Below are positions 9,700-16,730 of a stretch of 44,262 bases of DNA, in pieces. The stretch lies in the IMG/VR virus record IMGVR_UViG_3300046002_005763, positions 1-44,262 of that record; one strand, 5' to 3'. Below the pieces are notes generated by a model. That model searched no databases, had not been told where the DNA came from, and saw only the letters and a program-made list of their open reading frames with translations. This DNA is from a virus. How positions within the stretch are numbered: the first letter of the stretch is position 1; each line of letters starts with the position of its first letter. A program made the translations under genes and the position numbers.

Positions 9700-10320
9700 A
9701 TGACCACCTTCGTCCCTCAGTCCCTGCTCGCCGAGGACTACCCGACCGCCGCCGAAGTCCTGGCGCTGGCCAACATCATATGCCCCATCGGCACGGTGAT
9801 CGACTACGTCGGAACCTCTGCGCCCTCGGCTGTTCAAGGCGTGACGTGGCTGTTCCCTTCGGGCCAGGCCGTCAGCCGCACGACCTACGCCACGCTGTTC
9901 GCCCGCGTCGGGACCGCCTACGGGGTTGGCGACGGCACGACCACCTTCAACCTGCCCGACTACCGGGGCCGGGTTGGCGCTGGCCAGGACGACATGAACG
10001 GCACCTCGGCCGACCGCCTGACCGCCGCGGTGTCGGGCATCGACGGCGACGTGCTCGGCGCGTCGGGCGGTGACGAGCGGCTGCACGCGCACACGCACAC
10101 GGTCACCGACCCAGGCCACACCCACCTGATCTCGCCGCCCTCGTCGAGCGACGACACCTCGCAGGGTCTCACATCCACCGGCACCGGCGGCGGTGAAACC
10201 GTCACGCCGTACAACAGCGGCTCGAACACCACGGGCATCACCCTGGTCAACGCTGGCGCGGGCGCAAGCCAGAACGTGCAGCCGACGATCATCGTGAACA
10301 AGCTGATCCGGGTGCTCTAA
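9700..10320 (+). CDS. Phage tail collar domain protein
   Basis: The 206-residue product has a tail collar domain: WLFPSGQAVSRTTYATLF, then GTAYGVGDGTTTFNLPDYRG (about 50-90), as seen near the C-terminus of many fibre proteins. A His-rich segment (LHAHTHTVTDPGHTH, about 127-141) resembles metal-binding repeats of trimeric fibres. Residues after 145 are Gly/Thr/Ser-rich. It may be a second receptor-binding protein or a short fibre tip. It sits alone after the lysis genes and is the last late gene before the terminator. Confidence 0.8.
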   Translation: MTTFVPQSLLAEDYPTAAEVLALANIICPIGTVIDYVGTSAPSAVQGVTWLFPSGQAVSRTTYATLFARVGTAYGVGDGTTTFNLPDYRGRVGAGQDDMNGTSADRLTAAVSGIDGDVLGASGGDERLHAHTHTVTDPGHTHLISPPSSSDDTSQGLTSTGTGGGETVTPYNSGSNTTGITLVNAGAGASQNVQPTIIVNKLIRVL

Positions 10321-10325
10321 AGCAA

Positions 10326-10372
10326 AAAGCTCCGGCCGCCGGGAAGGACAAGTAACCAGCGGCCGGAGCTTT
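10326..10372. terminator. Bidirectional rho-independent terminator
   Basis: A 14-bp perfect stem (10326-10339 with 10359-10372, AAAGCTCCGGCCGC and its complement) encloses a 19-base loop. Read rightward it ends in TTTAG; read leftward it is followed by TTTTTGCT. It lies between the last rightward late gene and the end of the leftward early operon, so it should stop both transcripts. The rest of the gap to 10467 holds only a small hairpin (10447-10452 with 10459-10464, CTATCC/GGATAG) just after the stop of the leftward operon. Confidence 0.85.
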
Positions 10373-10467
10373 AGTCGTGACTGGCTCCGCGAAGGGCCTT
10401 GTCACTCATCCCGCAGCCCGTCTCCCGGGAGCAGCGAGGTCAATCGCTATCCTACCACGGATAGGTG

Positions 10468-10776
10468 TCAGATCAAGCCCAGCGCCGACAGATAGAGATC
10501 GAGGATCGCCTCTTCCTCTTGGCGCTTGGCCTTGTCCATCTTGCTGATGCGAAGCACCTTGCGCAGGGTCTTCACGTCATAGCCCTCGCCCTTGGCCTCG
10601 GCGAAGACCTCCTTCATGTCGGCCACCACGGCGGCCTTGTCCTCGTCGAGCCGCTCGAGGCGCTCGATGATGCCGCGCAGGCGGCCCTGCGCGTTGTCGT
10701 TCAGCACGTCGGCGGGGTCGGTGTCGAAGTATGCGTCGTCGGCGGGGTCGGTGTCGAAGTATGCGTCGTCGGTCAT
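10468..10776 (-). CDS. GapR-like DUF2312 nucleoid-associated protein
   Basis: The 102-residue product ends in a domain very like alphaproteobacterial GapR (DUF2312): IIERLERLDEDKAAVVADMK, EVFAEAKGEGYDVKTLRKVL, and RQEEEAILDLYLSALG. GapR clamps overtwisted DNA and aids topoisomerases ahead of forks and RNA polymerase. In a phage it could support replication or alter host chromosome organisation. The first 23 residues are an acidic extension with a perfect 10-residue tandem duplication (DDAYFDTDPA twice). The ATG overlaps the helicase stop (ATGA). It is the last gene of the leftward operon. Confidence 0.88.
   Translation of the reverse strand: MTDDAYFDTDPADDAYFDTDPADVLNDNAQGRLRGIIERLERLDEDKAAVVADMKEVFAEAKGEGYDVKTLRKVLRISKMDKAKRQEEEAILDLYLSALGLI
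10711..10770. repeat. 30-base perfect tandem repeat in the gapR-like gene
   Basis: Two adjacent identical 30-base units (10711-10740 and 10741-10770) encode the duplicated acidic decapeptide at the N-terminus of the GapR-like protein. The frame is kept. The identity of the copies, including third bases, suggests a recent duplication by slippage. Confidence 0.95.
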
Positions 10777-12191
10777 GTGTTCCTCTTCATGGCGTCGAGC
10801 ATGATCTGCTGGACGCTTCGCTTGGTGGTGAGCCGGTCTAGTACGAGTTCATCCACGGTGCCGGCGGCCAGGATGTAGTGGACGTAGACGGCGCGCTTCT
10901 TGCCCGCCTGCTGTTGGCGCATCGGGCCGACGCGCTCGATGATCTGGTCGTGCTCTTCGAGGTTCCAGTTCAGCCCGAAGAAAGCGACGATGTTGCAGTG
11001 CTTTTGGAGCCCGTCGACCCCGTGTCCGAGGCTGGCGGGGTGAGCAAACCAAACTCGACCCTCGCCTCCCTTAGCGCGGCGCAGGCCAGCCGACGTCGAG
11101 AGATCGATGCCGCCGGGGAAGGCTCGCTGCAGGCGTTCGAGGTCGTGTCGGAAGTTGTAGGCGACGAGGACTGGTGTTCCGGCAGCCTCCTCGACCACAC
11201 TCTCCAGGGCGTCCAGTTTGGCTCCGTGGACTTCGTGCCAGGCTTTGTTCTCTTCGTTGTCATAGATCGCTCCGTTGGCCAGCTGCAGACATTTGCCGGT
11301 GCGCGCCGCAGCGTTCACCGCCTCGATGCCGACCGTCTTGATCTCGGTCCACATCTTCCGTTCCATCTCGCGGTAGTGCGCCCGGGCTTTATCGGGCAGC
11401 TCGACCACGATCTGGTTGAACAGGGGCTTCTCGACCGGCACCTCGGTGGTCAGGCAGATGTCGCGGATCGCGCCCTCGATCTGCTCCTGGGCGAAGGGCA
11501 AGGGGTCGATGCCGTGGCCGTCGAAGGACCGCTGGAACCACCGTTCCTTGAAGCTCTCGTAGGTGCGGCCGAGGCGCTGGCCGGCGTCGAGGAACCAGCC
11601 CTGGCCCCACAGGTCTTGCAGCCCGTTCGGCGACGGCGTGCCCGTCAGGTTGATCCAGCGCGGCGTGCGGTGAGCGACGCGACCGACGGCCCGGGCCCGC
11701 GCCGATCCGCCGCCGCGGTAGAAGACCTTGCCCGTCTTGGGGTGGGTCTGGAAACCGCCCCTGAAGCTCTTGAGCTTGGTGCTCTCATCCGCGATCACGA
11801 CGCCGAAGGGCCAAGCGCCATCCAGCTTCTCGATCAGCCACGGAAGGTTCTCGTAGTTGATCGTGGCCAGAGGGCTGTTTCCGCGGCGCACAGCGGCAAG
11901 AGCGGCCAGCCGGTCGCTCGGTGAGCCGAGGATCGTCTCGACCCTCCAGGAGGCGCAGAAGTCCCACTTCCCGACCTCGTCGGGCCAGGTGTGTTCGGCC
12001 ACCCGCTTCGGCGCGATGACGAGCGCCGGCCGCGTGACCTCGCCGCAGAGGTGCAGCAGGTCGAGCGCGGCCAGCGTCGCCGAAGTCTTGCCGGTGCCCA
12101 TGCCCGCCCACTGGCCGGCGCGCGCGATCTCACAGGCGTGCTCGATCATCGCCGGTTGCCAGGGCCTGGGGACGTACTCGCGAGACGTCAC
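10773..12191 (-). CDS. SNF2-family DEAD-like helicase
   Basis: The 472-residue product is a superfamily 2 helicase/translocase of the SNF2 type common in phage replication modules. Visible motifs are Walker A GMGTGKT (residues 30-36), VIADEST as the DExx box, NLTGTPSPNGLQDLW as motif III, and IIERVGPMRQQQ as motif VI. I chose GTG at 12191, which overlaps the upstream stop as GTGA with AGGAAG about ten bases before it; a longer frame to 12248 would run into the upstream gene. It probably remodels DNA or protein-DNA complexes during replication or recombination. Confidence 0.9.
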   Translation of the reverse strand: MTSREYVPRPWQPAMIEHACEIARAGQWAGMGTGKTSATLAALDLLHLCGEVTRPALVIAPKRVAEHTWPDEVGKWDFCASWRVETILGSPSDRLAALAAVRRGNSPLATINYENLPWLIEKLDGAWPFGVVIADESTKLKSFRGGFQTHPKTGKVFYRGGGSARARAVGRVAHRTPRWINLTGTPSPNGLQDLWGQGWFLDAGQRLGRTYESFKERWFQRSFDGHGIDPLPFAQEQIEGAIRDICLTTEVPVEKPLFNQIVVELPDKARAHYREMERKMWTEIKTVGIEAVNAAARTGKCLQLANGAIYDNEENKAWHEVHGAKLDALESVVEEAAGTPVLVAYNFRHDLERLQRAFPGGIDLSTSAGLRRAKGGEGRVWFAHPASLGHGVDGLQKHCNIVAFFGLNWNLEEHDQIIERVGPMRQQQAGKKRAVYVHYILAAGTVDELVLDRLTTKRSVQQIMLDAMKRNT

Positions 12192-12382
12192 TTGAACCTG
12201 TGCTTCCTGCTCTTCGAGCCCCGGCCGATGTGCCATTTGCGGCAGCACGGGCAGCGGTAGACCTCGACGTTCTTGCCGAAGCGGCCCATGTTCCGCGCCG
12301 CGCGGGCGGCGTGAGCGCCGCTGTCGAAGGGCTCCTTGCCGTTGCAGGCAGTGCCGTGGGGGTCGACGGCGTCACGAGACAC
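12188..12382 (-). CDS. Small zinc-ribbon-like protein
   Basis: The 64-residue product starts at GTG 12382 inside the end of the GcrA-like gene and overlaps the helicase start by GTGA. Its C-terminal half carries YRCPCCRKWHIGRG, with CPCC and a nearby His as possible zinc ligands, and a basic tail RKHRFK. It may bind nucleic acid or a protein partner. I recognise no named family. Confidence 0.7.
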   Translation of the reverse strand: MSRDAVDPHGTACNGKEPFDSGAHAARAARNMGRFGKNVEVYRCPCCRKWHIGRGSKSRKHRFK

Positions 12383-12719
12383 GGCGCTGGTCCTCTCTGT
12401 AGAGAGCGCCGATCACCATGTTGCGGGTGACCTTGTGCCCTAGTTCTCGGGCGATGGCCGAGGAAGACAGGCCCGAGGCGCGGAGCCGGCGGGCCCTGGC
12501 CAACCTCTCTGGCGGCCAGGGCTGGCTCCCGCGGTTGCGCCGAAGGTCGAGCGTCAACCGCTTGCGCTGGATGGAGAAGGCGCTGCGGCGCAGGCGTCTG
12601 CCTATCTCGTCGTCGCTGGCCCCGGCCTCGAAGGCCCGCTTGAGGCGGTCCTCCTCGGCGGCCGACCACTCCCGCCGCCAGCACCAAATGCCGCAGCGCA
12701 TGTACATCTGATCGGTCAC
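12372..12719 (-). CDS. GcrA-like transcription regulator with N-terminal SANT-like domain
   Basis: The 115-residue product has two helix-turn-helix-like parts. Residues about 18-60 (EWSAAEEDRLKRAF ... DEIGRRLRRSAFSIQRKR) look Myb/SANT-like. Residues about 68-108 (WPPERLARARRLRASGLS then AIARELGHKVTRNMVIGAL) match the signature of alphaproteobacterial GcrA, where WTDERV... and GLSASQIAKQLG-GVTRNAVIGK occur. GcrA binds sigma-70 and GANTC sites and activates cell-cycle genes. Here the GcrA-like part is C-terminal instead of N-terminal and the usual long linker is absent. Start is GTG 12719, overlapping the upstream stop. A role in redirecting host RNA polymerase is possible but inferred. Confidence 0.75.
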   Translation of the reverse strand: MTDQMYMRCGIWCWRREWSAAEEDRLKRAFEAGASDDEIGRRLRRSAFSIQRKRLTLDLRRNRGSQPWPPERLARARRLRASGLSSSAIARELGHKVTRNMVIGALYREDQRRVS

Positions 12720-12958
12720 GCCGCCCTCGGTAGGCCGTCACGCAGCGTGATGTGGCACGCCGGGTCATAGAGGCTGTCGACCAACCAGCCGATGGCGGGC
12801 ACGGTGGTGCCGCTGTGCTTCAGCAGACGGATGAAGCCCGAGCCCCAGGCGGCGTAGACGTCCTCGCCGCGGCGGAAGAGCTTGGCCTGTTTGAAGACGC
12901 CCTTCGAGCGCAGGATCACCTGGGCGTCAGGGATTTCGTGGAAGAGGTTGTCGGTCAT
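12716..12958 (-). CDS. Hypothetical 80-residue protein
   Basis: The product is MTDNLFHEIPDAQVILRSKG onward, with alternating hydrophobic residues (VYAAWGSGFIRLL) that suggest a small beta-rich fold. No membrane segment or known motif is visible. The start at 12958 is preceded by AAGGACA, the ribosome-site form used by several genes of this operon. It overlaps the GcrA-like gene start (GTGA). Confidence 0.75.
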   Translation of the reverse strand: MTDNLFHEIPDAQVILRSKGVFKQAKLFRRGEDVYAAWGSGFIRLLKHSGTTVPAIGWLVDSLYDPACHITLRDGLPRAA

Positions 12959-13270
12959 TCAGCTTGTCCTTTTAGCGACGTATCTGTCGACGGCTTCGAT
13001 GCTGTCGAGGGTGTAGACCGCGCAGCCCATGCTGCGCAGCTTCTCGTGCTCTCGGACCTGGTGGTCTTCGAGCGTTCCGCCCGGGCGTTTCAGCTCGACG
13101 AAGTCGATGCGCGTCGGCAAGCCGTCGCCGGCCGCCCAGGTCGGATCGTCCGGCCACACGACCAACCGATCCGGCGCGCCGCGGTGCCCCGGCCAGACCA
13201 TCTTCCTGACCAGAGCGCCGGCAGCTGTCGCCTTCTTGCGGAGGTGCTTCTCGACTACGGTTTCACGCAT
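12959..13270 (-). CDS. VRR-NUC domain nuclease
   Basis: The 103-residue product is a stand-alone VRR-NUC nuclease of the PD-(D/E)XK superfamily. Visible catalytic signatures are GAPDRLVVWP (Asp 34) and FVELKRPGG (Glu 59, Lys 61), with an N-terminal ETVVEKHL helix. Such proteins act as Holliday-junction or flap nucleases in phage replication cassettes with SNF2 helicases and DUF2800/DUF2815 proteins, all present here. I chose ATG 13270, which overlaps the end of the upstream HNH gene; the upstream extension to 13330 has no family match. Confidence 0.88.
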   Translation of the reverse strand: MRETVVEKHLRKKATAAGALVRKMVWPGHRGAPDRLVVWPDDPTWAAGDGLPTRIDFVELKRPGGTLEDHQVREHEKLRSMGCAVYTLDSIEAVDRYVAKRTS

Positions 13271-13754
13271 CGAGGTGTTTCCAGATGTCGCCCGCCTTGA
13301 TGCGGCTGACCAGCTGGTTGCTAACACCATAGGCCGCGGCGATCTGTACGTTGCTGCCGGACGCTGCGCGGATCGCGCGGACGTCCTCGTCCTTCAGTTT
13401 AGCCATCGGGTGGTCTTGTCCTTTGCGTGTGGTGCCGTGAAGTATTTGGTCGTCGCTGTTCTCTTGGTGCGTCCCGTATTTGAGATTAGTCTTGGCGCAG
13501 TTTTTCTTGTCCCCGTCAAGGTGCCGAACGACTTGGCCCTCGGTTTTAGGTGGGAGAAAAGCAGCGGCCACCAGCCGGTGGACCTGCTGGGTGGACCAGC
13601 GACCCTCCCCCGTAAGGGTCACCTGGAGATAGCCCGAAGGCCCAGCGCAGGGGGTGAGCAGCCGAGGGCCGCGCATCAAAGATCGAACGCGGCCTTGGTC
13701 ACTGACCTGGTAGCGGCCTTCCTTCCCGGCTATGTCCTTCCACTGTTCCCGCAT
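13263..13754 (-). CDS. HNH homing endonuclease with NUMOD4 domain
   Basis: The 163-residue product starts with a NUMOD4 motif (EQWKDIAGKEGRYQVSDQGR, VRSL), then an HNH core (VHRLVAAAFLPP ... VVRHLDGDKKNCAKTNLKYG), and ends with a helix-turn-helix (NVQIAAAYGVSNQLVSRIK) that probably reads the target site. It is a free-standing homing endonuclease directly downstream of the intein-containing polymerase gene, one base after its stop. It may promote its own spread and that of the neighbouring DNA. Confidence 0.9.
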   Translation of the reverse strand: MREQWKDIAGKEGRYQVSDQGRVRSLMRGPRLLTPCAGPSGYLQVTLTGEGRWSTQQVHRLVAAAFLPPKTEGQVVRHLDGDKKNCAKTNLKYGTHQENSDDQILHGTTRKGQDHPMAKLKDEDVRAIRAASGSNVQIAAAYGVSNQLVSRIKAGDIWKHLDA

Positions 13755-13755
13755 C

Positions 13756-16548
13756 TCACTTCCGATACCTAGCGCCTTCCCACCCCGACGCGGCCAGCGG
13801 AAGACCCGCGGCCCAAGGGGGGACGGCCGACATTAGTGCAGAAAGGTGGGAGCTTGTAAAGGCCTCTGTGTCAGGAGTTTCGGCTACCAACTCGTCGTGC
13901 ACACCGAGAACTATAGAGTACCCCGCCGCTTCTACCGCGGGCATGTTGTGGGCCAGGACATCTCTTGAGCCTGCTTGCGTGGCGTTCTCGATGATCTTCC
14001 CCCCATAAGTATGAAGCTGCTCGAAGCGTCTCGTGTACTGGTTGACACCCATGTAGGTCAGCTTGCCGTCCTCGACGGCCACGCCCGGGTAGCAGAGGCA
14101 ACGACCAGACGGCAGGCGCATGCGCAGCCAGCTGCCGTCCCGTTGGAAAACGAGCTTGCCGCCCGCGACCTCGACGCGCAGGCCCGGCTGCTCGGCGGCG
14201 CGGATCGCCGCGCGTTCGGCTTCGTACCACAGGTCGACGATGTGCTTGTTCTTCTTGCGCCAGGCCTTGACGATCTCCAGCGCCCGGGCGTCGGACATCT
14301 CCAGCCCGTAGATGCGGGCCATCGACTGGAACGCGCCGACCGCGCCTTGATAGCCGCAGTTGTGGACTAGTCGGCCTGCGGCAGTAAAGCGATGAAGGGG
14401 TCCGCAGTTGAGCAAGTCCCATACACGCCCTTGGGTTTGCAGCTCGGCTGTGTCCACCTCTCTGTTATCTGCTCGAAGGTCAGGCCCATCGCCAGCAAGT
14501 TTTTCAGTGTCGTGTCCGCGTACCGGACCTCCGGGTGTGTTTGCCGGAACAGATGCCAGGCCGTTGACCTCTTGCTGCGCTGCGTGTGCGACCTGTTGGC
14601 CCGGTGTGTCGACCAACGCAGGTTCCCGGCCGCGTAGTCCCCGTCGTTGTCCACCCGATCCAGATCGTGCTTCGGGGGCGGCGGCCCTAGGTTCTCCAGC
14701 ACCCAGACGTAGGCGTGCGCTACCGTCGGGAAGTCGAACTTCACGCCCCGGCCTCCGTAGTTTTTGAACCCCTTGTCCTTGGGGTTCGTGCAGCGTTGCT
14801 TGGCGGCGGTCAGCCTGCGGGCCAAGCTCGGGTGCACGAGCTTGGTTCCGTGGCCCCGTGCGGACGAGACGAAGCCCGTCAGCGGCTGCTCGGCCAAGTT
14901 CAACCGCGTCCGCCTGCCCTTCAACCCACACGAGATGATCGGGGGTGGCGCAGAGGCCGTCGTATGTGATGACACGTTTCTCTCCCTTGAACACGGGCCC
15001 GTCGGTTTGAACCCAGGCTGTTCCGTCCCACACGAAATCGCCAGGCAAGACGGTTTCGATAGGGACTTCCCCGCGTGCCGTCAACACTAAAGTTCCTTCA
15101 AGAAGACACGCTAACTCCGGTACCTTTCCTTGCGCCTGCCGCTGGTCGTCTGTCACGTCCTCGACCTTGATGCCGAGCACCTCGGAAGCGCCGACGTGGT
15201 AGAGGTCGGGCCCTTCGCGCGCCTGCTCCAACTCCCCCTTCTTGTTGCGCACCATCAGCGGCGAACCGTCTGGGTTCCAGCGCAGGGTGTCGTAGTCCCT
15301 GAACGCGCGGAGCTTCCACTCTTCGCCCGCCAACCACGCGAGGAAGCGGCCTTCGATGTTGGCCAGATCGGACGACACCATCTTCTTGCCGGGGCCGACG
15401 GTCAACGCGCCGCGGGTGCAGTTGGCGGCGACGTTCATGACGTTGTCGTAGAGCAGGTCGGCACAGTCGGCGAGGAAGGCTTCGATGGCGTCGAGGATCG
15501 CTTGTTGCTTCAGCGTCGGACGCATCAGGTTCTGGGGCTGGAAGAGGCGGCCAGCCCAACGGCCCGTGCGCGCAGCGCCGCAGAACTGGAGCGTGCCGCG
15601 CAGTCGCCCGTCGCTCGACGTGCCTCGCATCAGCGCCTTGTACTTGGTGGTCGACGTCACCGTCGCCATGAGCCGGATGCGCAGCAAGTCCTTGACCGGC
15701 TCGGGCAGGTTCTCATCGGCGAGCCGGCGCTCCAGCGTGCCCTTCTGCATGTTGGGCAGGTCCACCCCGAACTCGCCGAGCAGGTACTTCAGGAAGGCGT
15801 CGCGCTTGGTGGTGCTCTCCAGCCCCTGCCCGGTCTCGGGATCGAAGCCGGTCAGCATCTGGGTCTTGGCCTTCAGCCCGACCTTGGCCAGGTCCGTGGC
15901 GCGCACGGCGGCAGCGGCCAGCGCCAGGTCGACGGCGACGCCCCTGTCGTTGATCTTCTGGTCGAGCACCCACAGTGCCCGCTCGCGCGCGTTGCCGGGG
16001 TAGTTCCATTTCGGCATGCGCTTCTTGACTTCGCGCATCGAGACGATGTCCGAGCCGGCGTAGTCGAGGAACCGCTGCCACTCGACAGGGTGGGTGTGGC
16101 GCGTCGCGCGCCTGATCTTCTGGTTCTTGGGCCTGGGCTTGCAGAAGAGCTGCACCAAGCTCTTGCCCGCCTTGTGCTTGGACAGGTCCACGGGCACGCC
16201 GAGGATCGAGCAGAGGGTGTCGAGCGACCCGGGCAGGCTGTGCGCCAGGGCCTGGACCATCGTGTCCCAGATGCGCTCGAGCGGCATCTCGTAGCCCCAG
16301 GCGTGACGCAGGACCGTGCGGTCGAAGGCCGAGTTCTGCCAGACCTGCTCATCGGCGGCGTCGGCCGCGGCCAAGGCCACCTTGACCTTGTCCTCCCAGC
16401 CGGGCGCGGTGCAGTCGATGACCTCGACCGGACCGTCGTCGAGCGCCCAGGCGAAGATCGTGATCTCGACGTCCTCGGCGTAGCGGTGCAGGCCGTGGTT
16501 CAGCGGCGTCTCGCAGTAGGTCTCGGTGTCCCCGTAGAAGGTGGTCAC
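13756..16548 (-). CDS. polA: Family A DNA polymerase interrupted by an intein
   Basis: The 930-residue precursor is the replicative polymerase. An N-terminal 3'-5' exonuclease shows DTE (residues 7-9), QNSAFDRTV (Asp 76) and YAGSDIVS (Asp 167). The polymerase domain shows motif A SSDLANIEGRF (Asp 394), motif B KVPELA-CGYQGAVGAF and motif C VLGVHDELVAE (Asp 885). Motif B is split between Ala 480 and Cys 731 by a 250-residue intein (481-730). Removing it leaves 680 residues, normal for this group. The gene overlaps the upstream small gene as ATGA. Activity would require protein splicing. Confidence 0.93.
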   Translation of the reverse strand: MTTFYGDTETYCETPLNHGLHRYAEDVEITIFAWALDDGPVEVIDCTAPGWEDKVKVALAAADAADEQVWQNSAFDRTVLRHAWGYEMPLERIWDTMVQALAHSLPGSLDTLCSILGVPVDLSKHKAGKSLVQLFCKPRPKNQKIRRATRHTHPVEWQRFLDYAGSDIVSMREVKKRMPKWNYPGNARERALWVLDQKINDRGVAVDLALAAAAVRATDLAKVGLKAKTQMLTGFDPETGQGLESTTKRDAFLKYLLGEFGVDLPNMQKGTLERRLADENLPEPVKDLLRIRLMATVTSTTKYKALMRGTSSDGRLRGTLQFCGAARTGRWAGRLFQPQNLMRPTLKQQAILDAIEAFLADCADLLYDNVMNVAANCTRGALTVGPGKKMVSSDLANIEGRFLAWLAGEEWKLRAFRDYDTLRWNPDGSPLMVRNKKGELEQAREGPDLYHVGASEVLGIKVEDVTDDQRQAQGKVPELACLLEGTLVLTARGEVPIETVLPGDFVWDGTAWVQTDGPVFKGEKRVITYDGLCATPDHLVWVEGQADAVELGRAAADGLRLVRTGPRNQARAPELGPQADRRQATLHEPQGQGVQKLRRPGREVRLPDGSARLRLGAGEPRAAAPEARSGSGGQRRGLRGREPALVDTPGQQVAHAAQQEVNGLASVPANTPGGPVRGHDTEKLAGDGPDLRADNREVDTAELQTQGRVWDLLNCGPLHRFTAAGRLVHNCGYQGAVGAFQSMARIYGLEMSDARALEIVKAWRKKNKHIVDLWYEAERAAIRAAEQPGLRVEVAGGKLVFQRDGSWLRMRLPSGRCLCYPGVAVEDGKLTYMGVNQYTRRFEQLHTYGGKIIENATQAGSRDVLAHNMPAVEAAGYSIVLGVHDELVAETPDTEAFTSSHLSALMSAVPPWAAGLPLAASGWEGARYRK
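14359..15108 (-). mobile_element. Intein in polymerase motif B
   Basis: The element encodes precursor residues 481-730. Block A is CLLEGTLVLTARGEVPIETV with Cys 481 as first nucleophile; block B is GLCATPDHLVWV with Thr 535 and His 538; blocks F and G are RVWDLLNCGPLHRF and GRLVHN, with penultimate His 729 and Asn 730; the +1 residue is Cys 731. All residues needed for class 1 splicing are present. Between the splicing halves (about 565-690) the polymerase frame is Arg/Gly/Ala/Pro-rich and low in complexity, because the same DNA encodes an HNH nuclease in another frame. Confidence 0.92.
14367..14975 (-). CDS. HNH endonuclease nested out of frame inside the intein
   Basis: The 202-residue product is read one base shifted relative to the polymerase and lies wholly inside the intein. 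Residues about 60-135 match phage HNH nucleases: KQRCTNPKDKGFKNYGGRG, then HDLDRVDNDGDYAAGNLRW with HNH residues His 103, Asn 118 and Arg 120. The start at GTG 14975 has a strong ribosome site, AGGGAG, six bases upstream, inside the intein codons for FKGEK. An internal GTG before HPSLARR is an alternative start. The product would be made independently of the intein and could act as its homing endonuclease. Two compensating frameshift errors in the sequence are an alternative, but the intact polymerase frame on both sides argues against them. Confidence 0.8.
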   Translation of the reverse strand: MSSHTTASAPPPIISCGLKGRRTRLNLAEQPLTGFVSSARGHGTKLVHPSLARRLTAAKQRCTNPKDKGFKNYGGRGVKFDFPTVAHAYVWVLENLGPPPPKHDLDRVDNDGDYAAGNLRWSTHRANRSHTQRSKRSTAWHLFRQTHPEVRYADTTLKNLLAMGLTFEQITERWTQPSCKPKGVYGTCSTADPFIALLPQAD

Positions 16549-16730
16549 TTCGGCACCACGTCGGTGGTCAGGTCTTCAAAGTCCTCTGGGCTGGCCGGAG
16601 CTTTAGCCCGCGCGAGAGCAGCAGCGCGCCCCCGGGTCCGACGGCGTGTTCGCGCCGAGAACAAGAAGGCGTCTTCGTCCCAATACCCGCCGAGAGCAGC
16701 TTCGATGGCGTCGTCCGCGGCGTCTCCCAT
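16545..16730 (-). CDS. Hypothetical 61-residue protein
   Basis: The product is acidic at its N-terminus (MGDAADDAIEAALGGYWDED), with a basic centre (RTRRRTRGRAAALARAK) and an acidic tail. I chose ATG 16730 because it overlaps the preceding stop as ATGA and has GGAG six bases upstream; GTG 16742 is possible. It overlaps the polymerase start by ATGA and may be translated with it. No family is recognised. Confidence 0.65.
   Translation of the reverse strand: MGDAADDAIEAALGGYWDEDAFLFSARTRRRTRGRAAALARAKAPASPEDFEDLTTDVVPK

Noticed and set aside
9700-10320. Diversity-generating retroelement target, as in BPP-1 whose head genes are similar
   Set aside because: No reverse transcriptase gene or template/variable repeat pair was seen, and the collar protein does not end in a C-type lectin fold pattern.
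10711-10770. Short tandem repeat as a CRISPR array
   Set aside because: Only two adjacent units without spacers, inside a coding sequence and in frame.
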